Assembly (NCBI RefSeq): GCF_030936135.1
Contig: NC_082603.1
Location: 30,753,236-30,817,235, forward strand
Direction of reading: 5' to 3'
DNA: 64,000 bases
DNA from: Gavia stellata
Taxonomy: Eukaryota; Chordata; Aves; Gaviiformes; Gaviidae
Both the position numbers and the translations under genes were made by a program. Below the pieces are notes generated by a model. The model was not told the origin of the DNA and did no database searches. It was given only the letters and a program-made list of their open reading frames with translations. Shown here piece after piece: positions 19,973 to 33,300 of this stretch (within the stretch, counting starts at the first letter, position 1; every line of letters starts with the position of its first letter).

Positions 19973-20644
19973 CATTTTATAAATGTCTTTTTAAAATAAA
20001 ATTCATAGACCAGTGCTCAGTAGATACGATCCATCGTCTGGCTTCATGTACATCCCCACGGGGAACCAGTCGGGAAGGGGGAGCTGGCACCTGTCTGGCA
20101 GGGATGCTGCTCCCCAAAACGAGCTCTGCTTCGTTAGTGAGCCAGCCACAGGCCACCACCTCGGGCTCTGATCCCTGCCTTGGCTATGAGGTGCCCCTGG
20201 ACGACCGCTGGCATCCTCAGAGGTTAGCGCAGACAGCGTGGGCTCCCTGCCTTGCCCACAGCTGGCCTGAGCTCTGGGACTGACACAGAGACCAGGGGCC
20301 GAGTCGTCTTGTCCCATGCACACGCAGGAACAGAAGTTTGTTTTTAAAACAGTGGTGTAGGACAAGAGCTTCCAGTTACGGAAACAAACCATCATCCAGC
20401 TTTGGGGACCGTGCCCTTGTGCTTTTTGTTGCTGTGGCTGGTAACACTGGGCTTCACTCGATAAGCGTTGAAGCCCCAGAAAGAAGATAAATCACAGATG
20501 CTCAAAGAGAGATGCACAGCAGCAGAGAGGCGCTGAGAAGTACCAGAAGCCACCAAAGCTGGTTCTCACTTTTTTTGGGTGATTAGCAGCCTCCTGGTAC
20601 TACAATATACAATTTGTGTGGTGTTGCCTGATGACAGATGAAAA

Positions 20645-20650
20645 AATAAA
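20645..20650 (+). terminator. Candidate distal PCSK9 poly(A) signal
   Basis: AATAAA about 1.54 kb after the stop codon, following a stretch that shows no other gene. It is the last canonical plus-strand signal I saw before the convergent USP24 end. Confidence 0.4.
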
Positions 20651-20670
20651 GCCTGATACCACAAGCCCCA

Positions 20671-21935
20671 GGTTAACCTGTCAAACTTCGGCTGTTCTGG
20701 GTTGGGTGGTTTTCCCCGTCAAAAAGCCCCTCATAGATCTGTTACTCCAGCTTTAATTGGCAAGAGAAGACAGGAACCCTGTAGGGAACACCACTTTGAA
20801 AGGTTTAAACTATTTCTAACTTACTACCTGAAGATGGCAAAAGCCCAGCCCTAATCTAAATGTGTAATTACGTAACACGTATATAAGTACAGCCCATAAT
20901 GTTATAACCTATAATCTGAATTTTGCACAAAGAGGTGGAAAAGAAGACGGGTCCTTAGCCTAGGAGCTCCTGAACTGCTCTGACACAGCCAGTAATTTTT
21001 CAGCACTTACTAGGCTGTAACCTCTCAAAATATGCATCAGATGCTTCACCTCTGCTGACTTCCCTGCGAGAGGGAGAGATCCTGCTGCCTGCTCACCCAC
21101 CAGCTCCCAGCAGAAGGTGTGAGCACGTTCTATGCACGGTAAGCCAGATACAGCTTTCATGGCTTAGTTCAAGCACGCATAAGCCTGGTAGAAGGAAACA
21201 ATATTAAAAGATTAGCCCTGGCTTAGTATCTTGTATGTGGGTAGGCAGAAAAGCCTCTCTCATTCAGGAGAGAGCAGCGTTGATCCCAGGTACGCTGTGG
21301 ACAGTCTGGTCAGCACGCTGTTTGCAAGACCCACTCCCAGGACTGGCATTGCCAGCGGAGAGCACAGGCTGGGTCATGCTGGAAATGTAGAAGTCTTTGT
21401 CCTTAGAACAGAGGACAAAGGCACCTGTCAGGAAGACAGAGCCGGGACAGCAGCCCTGGCTGTAGCTCCTAGTTCTGCTTACAAAGGCAGCAGACAGGCG
21501 AGCAGGGGAATACCAGCACCGTGGCACTGCTGCGTGTCCAGCTTTCTGCACCTCGCACCAACAGAAAAGGCAGTATTAATTCAAGTCCAGATTGCTTGCA
21601 AATCTTGCTATCTGACACATGAAAGCCGGTCTAATCCATGACTGCAAGCGTAGCCAGGGTAAATCATTCTGCTAAGGATGTCAGGAGAAACTGCACGCAG
21701 ATACAAATCTGACAGTGCACCAGACCATGCCACAGCATAAGGATATAGAAGGGCACAGCTCCGGAGGCCATTCAGCTGCTTCAATTTACTCTGGACAGGA
21801 GCCAAACGGCAATCAGGGCAACCTCTCAGAGCTAATCACCTGCAGGAGTGGCCTAAAAAGTTTCAGGATAAGAGGATCAACAAGACAACAGCACAGCAGT
21901 GCATGCGCAGTCTAAAGATTACACTAGTTTTCTGT
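20671..21935. other. PCSK9-USP24 convergent intergenic region
   Basis: Both genes point into this 1.3-kb stretch. No conserved open frame, RNA gene or repeat family was recognised, and the short open frames look random. Confidence 0.5.
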
Positions 21936-24323
21936 GAAAGGAATAACTTTATTCCATTGACCAGGAATCCCAAGACTGTTCATCAAGACTGCCTATTTTT
22001 CCAGTGCCAAATGTCTACATATTAATCGGACAGTATCTCCCCGAACGCTCACAGGCAGGTTGCGGCTGCTCCTCACTGAACATTTTGTAAGCTGTATAAA
22101 AACATTTTCATCCAAAAAGATTGGCAGTAAAAATTACAACATAGAAATGCATCACAATTTACACAAAAACTAGTTTTGTTGAACTCTATTTCCCAAAAAA
22201 TAATCTTCAGCAGGTTCAAATGACAGCAGCTGGAAACAAAAATAATTGACCATGTATCATCTTATTGCAAATTATAACCACTGACTTTGTACAAGCGTGA
22301 GCAGAAACATGAAAAAGTTTGTATTGGTTTCAAGTATACAGTGGTGATGAGCCATCCTGACGCAATTCTCTTATCAATGCTTCTCTGGGCCTGCGGTAAT
22401 CCAGGACATCGTTTCCATAGGAAATAACAGGAACCTGAAGTGACAAGTGGTGCCAAGCCATAGGAACATTACCAGCTTCTTCCATCACCATCACCGCTGT
22501 GTACTGACTTCTTGTGATGATTTATGACCCATTAACAAAGTATCAGGGATGGGGGAAGGAAGAAGGGGTATCCGTAAGAAATGATTTATTCAAAATTAAT
22601 TTAAAACATCACATTTAAAATGTCCCAGCACATTATCAGAAACATTTATAAAATGCTAACTCTGCCATGTGTCTATGAAGACATTGTTTGGAAAAGAAAG
22701 TGAGAGATTCACTACAATGCCACCCTTACTTCTTTGCACACGCAATTTATGACAACGGCTCTCTTAACCCGCAATAAGTTATAAAGCTGTACAGCTGAAA
22801 TCAGATCAGATGTTTACTTCCAACAGTGAAATGACTGGTTAATTTCAATAGTAGTGCACAACAGTGAAAAGCTGTCTGCTGCTTCTTGTTTCAGCAGCAG
22901 CATGTAAAAAGAAAAAAAAGGCACTTTTTGGCTGGTTGTGCCTTTAACTTGGCAAATTTATCTATTCTGGAGGTACCCAGGCACTCCTTAAGATGTCCCC
23001 CATTTCTGTGCATGTTTGTTTATATAATTTTTTTAAAGTAAGGCAGAATCCATAAATAAAGGCAAAAACCAGTGCAGAAAATGTGACAAACGCAAAATGT
23101 ACAAAAGATGAAGAGTTAGTTGGCACAAAAGAAGCTTGTATCCAGAGCCAGAAATCACTGAACTGCACTTGACATGGAAAACAAAACTGTGCTCAAATCA
23201 TCCCAACTTGTTTCCAGTTGTTATGAGCAAATCAAAAGAGCTGTGATATTTTAAACGTTGCCTGGTCAAGTGAAAATACGAACAAAGCCAAATCATTCTT
23301 TCCCCGTGTTAAAATTGCTATAAAATCTGCACAACAGTGTCCCCAGCTCACTCAAGGAATTATTAATCATATACAACCAATACCAACTTTCTCAGTAATT
23401 TCAAAGCATAAGCAAGTGATTGCAGATCACATGATTGAGACTACATTTTATTCAATATGTCTCCAAAGATTAAAAAAATTTAATGAGTAAAACTGCAACA
23501 GAATTCCGTCTTAAAGTGCGTTTTTCTTTTAAACTACTCATTAACTTTTTTTTTTAAATCACCAACATCCTTTAGTAATAAACACTTGCATACCTAGAAA
23601 ACAAAGCTTTTTTATTGCCCTTCCCAGTTGTCTGTGGTTTTCAGAAGGGTACCAGAAAAAACCCATTCCAGAGCTCCTTGACCAAACCGTTCTGTAAGGA
23701 ATCACTCTCCTTACAGAACAATTTTGCTGATCCTTCTTATAAAGAGCTTTACAAATTAGTAGGGAGACATATTAAATACAGAGAAGTCCTTATGCAAACC
23801 CATTCTTCAACTAATATTTTACAATGAAATGTAAGTCATCACACATCTTTACAGAAATTTGAATATTCCTATTCAATATTATCAGAAAGATTAAAAATTT
23901 GCCCTCCATACATAAGGGCAGTCTGTTTTTTTTTTCCTGTATAAAAACCAAAAGAATTTTTTTGCAGCATCACAGAAAAGCAACAGTTTTACATTCACTC
24001 ATTTAATGTTCACATAAAAATTCAACCACTAGCATTTGTGTATTTGATAAAATCTTCTTGACAAACTTTTTTTGGTGTCTGGACTGTCATAAGCTACTGC
24101 AGGTGAAGATGCAGTTTTCTAGAGCATTTATTGATCTGAAGCCTTCGTGGCTAAAAAATGCTTTTAGCTTTCTGGGAAACAACCTCCTCCAACATTGCCT
24201 CTGATCCTATAAAGCCACTTCTCTTCCAGACTCTTCTAATGGCATAAGCAACGGGACTCCAGTTTCAGTTGTACCAGGCATTAAATGTTTGAGTTGATCT
24301 GTTCTTGTGTTCGTAGGTATCCT
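21936..24323 (-). other. USP24 3' untranslated region (approximate end)
   Basis: The sequence downstream of the USP24 stop on the minus strand is AT-rich and without coding content. A minus-strand AATAAA (TTTATT at 21950-21955) would give a 3' UTR of about 2.4 kb, in line with the long 3' UTR I remember for human USP24. Earlier signals such as TTTATT at 23611-23616 could give shorter forms. Confidence 0.5.
21950..21955 (-). terminator. Candidate USP24 poly(A) signal
   Basis: Reads AATAAA on the minus strand, about 2.37 kb after the stop codon. Other AATAAA words occur closer to the stop, so this is one of several possible ends. Confidence 0.4.
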
Positions 24324-27300
24324 CTATGGGTCAACATCATCAAGGTCACTTTTAGGCTCACCAATCATCATAGGAGACTCTGAGCCCTTTCAATACACAC
24401 AAGGGATGGGCAGAGAAAGATATGGCACGTTACTTTTTTAAAGGCGCACAATTATTGTGTCTACATTCAGTGACAGTTCTGACCCGAGCCCCAGGAACAA
24501 GTTGTCTAACAGAGCAACACAACAGAAGATAAACATGCCCTTATTTTATTGTTACCTGCTGCAGATGTGTCTCTCCGTTCTCGTTAGCTGGACTACTTTC
24601 TGACCCGTTACTGCTTCCAGACTGATCTTTTTCATTCAGCAAGGCTGTGGCATAGGCCAATGTATCCTGAGTTGGAAACAATCCAAGAGAGTGTCAGGGG
24701 CCATGGTGATATCTTTATTTCATGATTTTATTTTTTTTTTAAAGTTGATTCTGAAACAATATAGCTGCTGTAGTGAGATAGCTGAGTCACCACAGGTAAT
24801 TGTGAAGTATTGACTAACATCATTCAACCGTTAGTTTTTTCAGGAACAATCACAGGGTCTGGGTTTCTAAAGGAAGAACGGTCTTAAGTGCACTGGAATA
24901 CGCTAAAGTTGCCAAAACCGAAGATACTAACTGAAAAGCAAAAAAGGAAATAAAACAAGTTTAACGTTGTCTCCCAAGACTGACACATACCTGTGCTGAA
25001 ATAGTGCGCTGGAAGGTTTTTGCAGTTGATGTTTCATTGGATACATTACTCTGTGGAGCCCAATAATGTTCAGACATCTGCACAAAAAGCCAAGAAAGCC
25101 ATAAAATTGCCATACGAGTTTTACACGTGTAAAACCTCATCCACTTGTGATGGTAGATGAACTAGTAAGTCTGGAATAAGCTTCCTGAATCCTCTGGCAA
25201 TGAGCTGGAGATCTGGCGCATAGACAAGCATGCACTTTTAATGCGGCCAGAACAGTCAGAGAAGCTATTGCCCCTCAGCTGAAAACTAGCAAACAACTCT
25301 ATTTGCTAACTGTACATGCTTGCAAGTTACTGGATGCCAGCTGAAGAGTGGTGGATTCAGGGTTTACATGAGCCAGTACAAAGTAAGAATGGGTACAGCA
25401 GGACTATCCAGACCTGTCAGTTCACTGTGTTTCAAGAGAAGAGTGGCAACAAGTTGTGCCAGCTGCACCACAAGCATCCCACTAATTCTGCTTCCAGTGT
25501 TCTGTACAGTACTAGTTTATGCATCTGACATCTGCCTGGCAGCAGCTGTCAGGACAGAAAGGCAGCCTGGAGCTGGGATACTGTCGTGTGGTACATGCAG
25601 TGCTGGGAGACCCAGCATGGCCCTGCTTGACTGCAGGCAAACCTGGGGTAATTCTGCTGAGCTTTAAGTTTCCAAAGTGTCCTTGTGTATTTATTAAAGA
25701 TGCGTTGGCCAACCTACGTTAAGCTTAGAGGGAAGAACAAAAACTACACATGTGGGAGGAAAAAGCTGTATCTGTCAACAGTTATGTTTTGTGCAAAGCT
25801 GCAGTGATTCTGTAAGGAATCCACTCATTTATGCATTCCCTTGCATCAACATGCAGGCAATGGAAAATTGTTTTTTTAGAAAAGTGAAACCTTCTAACAT
25901 GAATACAGTGGCACTGAAAGCTTCCCACATGGCAAGGAGTGATAAACGTTACGACCATTCACACTTGGTTTTATTCACAGTACACACATCTACGCCTGAA
26001 ACATGTGGGGGCCTACTGAAGTTCTTACACGCATCAGATTTAGCTGCATCCAAACTGTCCTCGTAAAAAAAAAAAAAATGGAGCAGCTTGTATTTTGTCT
26101 TAACAGTCATCTCAAGAGCCATATAGAGGTTGGAGATTTCATAATTCCCATTGTAAACAAAGTGGCAGTCTTTCCATAAAGTTACAGCCAAACTACCTTT
26201 TTCTGTAGCCACTGCACAGCCCAACTCCAGTGGTGGGAATTCTCCTTGAAATAATCTTTTGCAGTAGGGCACCTTGGAAATTGAAATTATATTCATTAGT
26301 CATAAACAAGGCATGCTGGCAAACTTAAAAAAAAAAACCACCCAAAGACATCTCTCTCTTTGCACTACTGCCCTCTGTATGCACTGTTATCATTGCAAAC
26401 TCTGACCTAAACTGTACAGCCCTGTTACTAACTGAATTAGCAAGAGCAATAATGCCTAGTAAAGTTCACATGCAGTAGTCTACTACACAGATTCACGTAT
26501 TTCAGAACCATGCTTTATCGGGACATATGCCAAGTTCCGAACAAAGAGAATTTAGGAATCATGATATTTCAAATATCTCGGACAGTTTCCTTATGTTTAT
26601 CTTGGTCTTAATCCTAGGGTCCTGCTCTACAGAACGTAGCTGACCTGTGCCTTTATAAACAGCAATTAATCGGCTGTTATATGAGAAATCTATCTCAGAT
26701 ACTACTCAGTAAAGATTTCACTTCATACTGACACAGGTACTATCAAGACCTTTGAGCAACACTTATATCACAGCAACAAAAGATAAAGCTGATCAAAAGC
26801 AGAAACAGCAGCAGCCTTAACAGTCACAGATGGGTAGGGATGAGGTTAAATTCTGAAACCTGTATTACTCACTTCTGAGCCAAAGTAACAAGGAACTTGA
26901 CACACTGGTAACAACGGCTGCTGTCCACATGGTTGCTGTGGTGCATCAAGGCTGTGGGGAGAAACACATGGATTAAAAAACACTATTTGGATTTCTGTGT
27001 ACCAGCCAGTCTGAAAACATAACAAAGATGAAGCTAGAATTTTAACTTAAGTGGTGGAAGTTATTTCTACAGATGTTAGCATAAGTATTTGTGTTAAACA
27101 CACTGCTGCATTGCTGGCAGTTTTGAGTACTTCCACAACTCTATTGGATTAAAAATAGATCAAAGTGAAAATGCAGTAATTCTTTCAAATGCGGTACCTG
27201 AATTTTAAACAGTCCTCTCCTAATGCAGTTATTCTTCCCCTATAATCCAGCCTATGTTAGATAAGCGCTATGGTTACATCTATCTGAAGGAAAAAAAAAT

Positions 27301-30300
27301 GTTTGAAACCCCCACAAATGGACCAGATCACCAGCTTCCACCTGGATCAAAACTTGCAAAGCTCGAAGAATGTTTAAAGCTTCTTCACACAAACAAGCAT
27401 AGCAAAATTCAACAGCCATGAATCTCTTCTATGGGAGACTTGGGCAAAACCCCAGGCCATTCCTACCATGAAGTTCTCTATACCGTGAATTCCCATGTCT
27501 TTTAACAAAATTCTTTGACTGAGGAGAAGCGCAAAGATTTCCATGAAGCTGCCAGAATCAGATTTGTTACTCAAAAGTTGCTCTGTCCATAGAAGTCAGC
27601 AAAGAACACTGTAGTGAAGCCTCTAAAGCATGCAAACAATTGCTAGGGAACTGCAAATTAGCTGTTTTTCTACTGTGAAAGCACAGCAGATAATTAAAAT
27701 CACAGCACTGGTGTACTGCAAATTATGCACAAACACCCTCTGAGAACCACAGAAAACTATTTTTTGCTGATTTCTTTTCTTGGAGTCATACTAGCCAATG
27801 TGACTGATAGGTCACGGTCCATGTGCAGCGAGAGAGGATGCTGTTCAGTGCTGTTGCAAGGAAACTCCAAGGTAAAACTATAACTTTCACTCCCAAAACT
27901 CACAGCAGTTCTTGTAAAATATGTATGATTTAATAACACTGCACAAAAAGCCTTCAACATAAAAATCCGATTGAATAATTGCATCTCTCCTCTGTAGAGG
28001 AAAAAAGGTCATGTACTGCCCAAGTTACAGAACAGAATTGGTCCAAGCGGGACCAATTTACCCAGAAATAAAATAACCACTTAGCTATTCTCTTACACTG
28101 CTGCATCTTCTCTTCTATCAGTCATACACGGAAACTACTAAACAGAAGAGCACTGAAGTATAAGACAGAAATAAAGAACAAAGCTAAATATTCCTTCTCA
28201 CTAAAACAGAATCCAAAATCACTTAACGTGAAAGCCACAATTTGACGCAGCTCCTCATCCAAACAGCTATGAAAGAGATGCTCAAGCTGCACTAACTCAC
28301 TCATCAGAGGTGCTCTTTGTGCACCATGTGGCTGTCTCACATTTCTCTTGCACACAAAGCCTTGTCTGACTCATACGAAGTAAGCTCTCATCACTTCTGG
28401 GACCCTTCTGTTGCTTTTGAATACTTTGGTAACTTCACTTCAGTAAAGTTTCTGTATCAAATGGGAGACACAACACTTTGTACGAGCAGCAACAAATGGG
28501 AGCCACCTGTCAGACTGTGAGACTATCCTGCAGTTAGTAGTATTAACATCCTTCCATGCTTAACCAGTTTCTTTTCCTGGTAATTAGGATGCTGACAAAA
28601 CAAAAATATTGGCAATTTCTTGAGATACATAGGAGAAAGAAAATAATTTTTAAGGTTACAGGAGTCATAGAGTTACTCTGTTATGTTAATCCATGGTACT
28701 TTTTTTCTTCCATGAATTATGTATACACCCTGATCATCTTATTTCAGGAAGTTATCTCTCTTGCCAACCTCTTGGTTAAGGTTCCTTAATGTCACTTTTT
28801 AAGTACGTAAGTACCACTCTTCTCTGGGTTCACTGACTGCTGTTGTTGGAGATAATTTTTCCCAGTTAAATGCCTTTCCTTCCTTTCCTAGTAAATTGCC
28901 ATTACTGTAATATTCTAATGCTTATTTTGCCTGTTCTTAAGAGTGTTTTGTGGGGTGGTAGTGGCTAAATCAAATAGTGTTGAGTTGTTTTCCCCAAGAA
29001 GTAAAACAGTTTAGAAGGATTAGAAACTAGGAGATGATATGAACCATCATCAACGTAAGGGTCAGTAGGAGACAGGAGCGTACACCCACTGGCTTACTTG
29101 CCTATTAATCCATTTTCAGTTTCAAAGGCAAATTTGATGCGCTCTACTTGTAACGGGTCTTCAATAACCTGTTCGGAAAGAAAAAGATCAATAGAAGTTG
29201 TGTGTGATACCTGTATCTGTTCTACAAGATGGTTTTACCTACCACGACATGAAAAACAAGTAAGACTTGTGAAGTTTGATATATCACTGGATTATCAAGA
29301 CAGCAATTTAAAAAGTAATAAAAACTCCAAACTGAAGGATTAAAAGATAGGTGGATGTTGAAATTACCAATGCAGTCCTGACTTTTTTCATTATGAGTTG
29401 ATACAAAAAAACCCAACCAAACAAAAAATCTATCCTGTACAAGTCTTTACCCTTCACTTACCAGTATCTCATGGAGTAACTGGAATATGTTTTTCAATTC
29501 ATGAGGTGGAGCAGTTTCCAGCTGAGTCTGCATGCAAGAAATATAAAGTTACTTAGATAGTAAAATATGTTGATGATGCAAACAATTACAAGACAGCTTT
29601 ACAGATTTTTGAAAATTTGTTGTTTTAAACAGTAAAAGCTTAAAAAAACCCCAAACTCACCAACCCTCCCCACCCCCCCGCAATCCAACAAACTGTACTG
29701 ATTGCGCTGCAGATCCCAGAGCCATTATAACCCATAAGACATAGTATGGCCAAAGCCTAGAAGAAACACTTATGCAAAAAGCTTATCTTGATTATCTCCA
29801 TACCTTGATGAAGTGTAGCACAGTAAAGGAAAAGTGCTCATTACAAAAGCAGCAGTAGACCACCATCTCAATGAGAACCGACAGAGATCCAGTTAGCTCT
29901 CGTAATGCATACATCACCTAATGGAAAGGTGCAAACAGTTTCAGACACAGCCATACAATTATTTCTAAGAGATGGATCAAGTTTATGATACAATGTTAAG
30001 TCTTTTCCAGAAAGGATGCAGTTTTTTTTCTCCCAGCACCTGCACGGCCCAGTGAGCTGAACCCCTGCCCTCACAGCACTCCATTCAGCTCCTGCTGCCC
30101 ACCTCCAAGGGTCTGGTCAAGCATGATCCATTAAGTAGGGCAATTCAAGTTAGCACCTCCAGCTGACATACGGTAACTGACTGCATGGGTACTTCCAAGA
30201 TGTGTTCAGCTGTCTTTGCTAACTTTGTAAACTCTCTAACCAGACCCCTAAGTTTAGGGATATACTGGAAAACAAGAAGGTGTCAAGAAGAAACCAAAGA

Positions 30301-33300
30301 TCCCTGCTTGTTCAGGCTCAAAATAGTAACACACTCCTCAGCTGTGTCCAAAAAACACATACTCCTCAGCTGTGTGCTTTTCAATATTAAGTGTTTTTCA
30401 TGTAAGGATATTTCAAAGAACTAACATCAGATCAGCTTTTAGGTTCAAGCAGAATTTAGAACAGATACCTCCATTAAGTAAGGTTTTCCCTCAGACAGGA
30501 ATAACAAGGCTTCCACTTCTTCATGGAGCGTCAAAAGCGGACCTGAAGCGGTGATGCTTAGAGGTGGACGCTGCTTAAAGAGACCAGGAGCTATAATAGC
30601 AAATACAAAAACAATCCACTAATAAATTAGATTGTTCTACACACCTTGAAGACACTGCTGCTCATTTGGCACCGTATAATATGTAATGAAATTAATCTCA
30701 GCTAGCTTATAGCTCGTATGGTACCACTCCAAGTAACAACCTCTTGCACACTTGAAGTGTCATTTACTTTAGTGACAACATAGGCAAACGAACTGCAAGA
30801 AGGCTAAAGCAAAATGCTCCTATTTACTATCAGTACTTTGAGCTTTAGTTTCACTCCCAATAACTGTTGCACATTCATCATATTCAGAACGTTTATAATT
30901 CTTCTTTTACTTTATGATTTTTTGACCGCCTTCAACTCCAGAAATTTTTGACCCTAGAGAGAAATCCAATTATTCTTTTAAAAAGACAACTTTAAATTCC
31001 TCTGTCAGGAAACTGAAGATCTCAACTTACTCCTTTATTATCTTTCTTTGGATATTTCTGCCTCTTGTAAGAAGTATCTAGGAGAGTATTTAATCGCTTG
31101 TTATTCAGCAGCTCAGTCTAAACACTCCCCTCCAGATTAGCAAAAGGCGTAACAAATCTAAGCAAAATACAGCCTGTTAGGCTGCGAGCCTGCTCCAGCC
31201 AGCAATGGCACAGGTGATTCACTCACATGAGGAAAGACCTTTTAGGCATATGGGGGAGTGGGGAAGGCACAATAATATTAATATCAAGATTTCCACACCG
31301 CCCCCCTCCCCAAGTGCCTGTAATACTATCTGTTTGCCACAGTCTCTGGGTACATTTACAGCAAAATAAAAAGTAATCAAATGTATGTTAACCATTACTG
31401 CCTTAAATTCAAAGTTGTTGTATTTTCCTCACCGATACTAAGTTACTCCCAGTCAAAGTAACTGAAATGGAAAGTCACCAAAAGGCAAAAACGCAATTCT
31501 TACCAACATTTCTTTGTGAGGAGATGTCAGAGTGCAAAACAAGTAGTGCTACAGTATTGTGAAGATATCCAAATTCACGTGCTTGTGCTGAACTCCACCT
31601 GCGATTCTGCTTGAGCCAAAGGAGAGATTTAATTAACTTCTGATGGATTGATTTAGTAAACTTCTGTCAAGTAAGAAGAAAGCAATGTCCTTAACAGTCC
31701 ACCACCGTGTTCTAATACTTTGAAGTTGGTGAAAATTTTGTTATTATCAAAAACATGATGCTCACTTCTGCCAAAACAGCTATTTCCATGATAACTATAC
31801 ATAGGTAGACTAAGACTTGCATGAAGTTTACAGAATAATCCAAGGATTAGGCTATCCTACCACATGAAAAGTATTTATCCATAATTTAAGCATCATAAAA
31901 ACCATAGGGATGGACAAACTACAGCACAACACATGCCCCAGACTTTACCTGATTACTCTGCCGGTTGGGGCCAAGGAGAAAGTTGATCATGTGCCTCAAA
32001 GCAGAGTGTCTGAGAAGAAGACTGCTAGCCCTTATACCCTGCTGTTTAGACAACAATAAAAAGTTACATTCCTGTGCAGGTAAAGAATTAGTGCTCTAGG
32101 GAACAAAAGTAAAATGCATAGGCTAAACACTGCATTTTCCACTAAAAAAAAAATAAAATTGTCACACACATCAATAAGGTACACCTCTAAAAAGCTGTCT
32201 CATTATATCGAGCACGTTATATAAACCAGCCCAGACTCAGCATATGCAAAATAAGTGTCATATGAAAAAAAAGGTAAAAAAGAATAGGGCAATAGAGAGG
32301 AACCATGCTGGAGTGAACAGTCCAGTCAGTTATTCTGCTTCCTATAGGACAAAAATCCTGAACACTGATTTCCTCCCCCCCCGCCCCCCCTCTTTTTTTT
32401 TTTAGAACAGCCCCCCAAAACAGAAACCCAAAATTCAGACTCTGGAAATGACATCTTCAATTTGTATACTTTGCTGGTATATTTTTATGTGATTTTATCC
32501 TAATCCAGTGTTTAAAGCCATTTATTATTCTAATAAAAGTTCTGGAAGAGTTTCACTGTGCTGCTTAAATTTTCTATGAATATGGATGAATAGCTGCTTT
32601 ACTAATGTCCTTTAAAATTAAACTAACATTAAAAAAAAAATGGTTTCTTACCTTCTGTACAAAGTTATTGAATAGCAAAAAGTACTGAGCACAGTTTTTA
32701 CAGTTCTCAGGTACATCTTTATCCAGTAGAGCAAGTAGCACCTCCAATAATTGATGTAGACTTTTTAGCTGTGAAAAAAATTATTAATTTGAATTTAAAG
32801 AGTTATCTACTGCTTAAAAACCAAAAAAAGTGTTTCACATATTAGCGTTAAGGTATGGTTAACAATCATTATGTGTGGTCAGATACACTTGCTGCGATGA
32901 ATATGAATTGTTAACATAGGATTGCAGCCTTCCCATTTTTAACTCTTCTGAATGAATGCTGCATATATTAAACAGGAAAGTAATGAAAGCACTGGCATGT
33001 AGGTAACTTGCTCAAAGAGGTGGAACTCAGCAGTTACATAAGTTTGCAATATTTTTAAAGCAATTAAAATTACTCCTCAGACTGAACTGATGTGCAAATG
33101 TTCCAGTCATTACAGTAATGCAAAACAAACCAGATCAGAAGTAAACTGTCATTCAGGGTCTCATGTTAGCATACTATGACACTCAACTATGCAAAAAGCA
33201 ATGTTAGCATTTATTTTGCATCAAAGCACACTAAGGGTATATAATTTATTACCTCTCAGTTAACAGATAGCAACTAACAGCCAAGAGGAAGTAACCAAAA

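Larger units (their letters stand above)
19103..20670 (+). other. PCSK9 3' untranslated region (approximate end)
   Basis: The sequence after the stop has no recognisable coding content. Canonical AATAAA signals at 19967-19972 and 20645-20650 would give 3' UTRs of about 0.9 and 1.55 kb; both could be used. A 17-base A run lies at 19875-19891. Composition changes from GC-rich to AT-rich near 19.4-19.5 kb, within this UTR. Confidence 0.5.
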
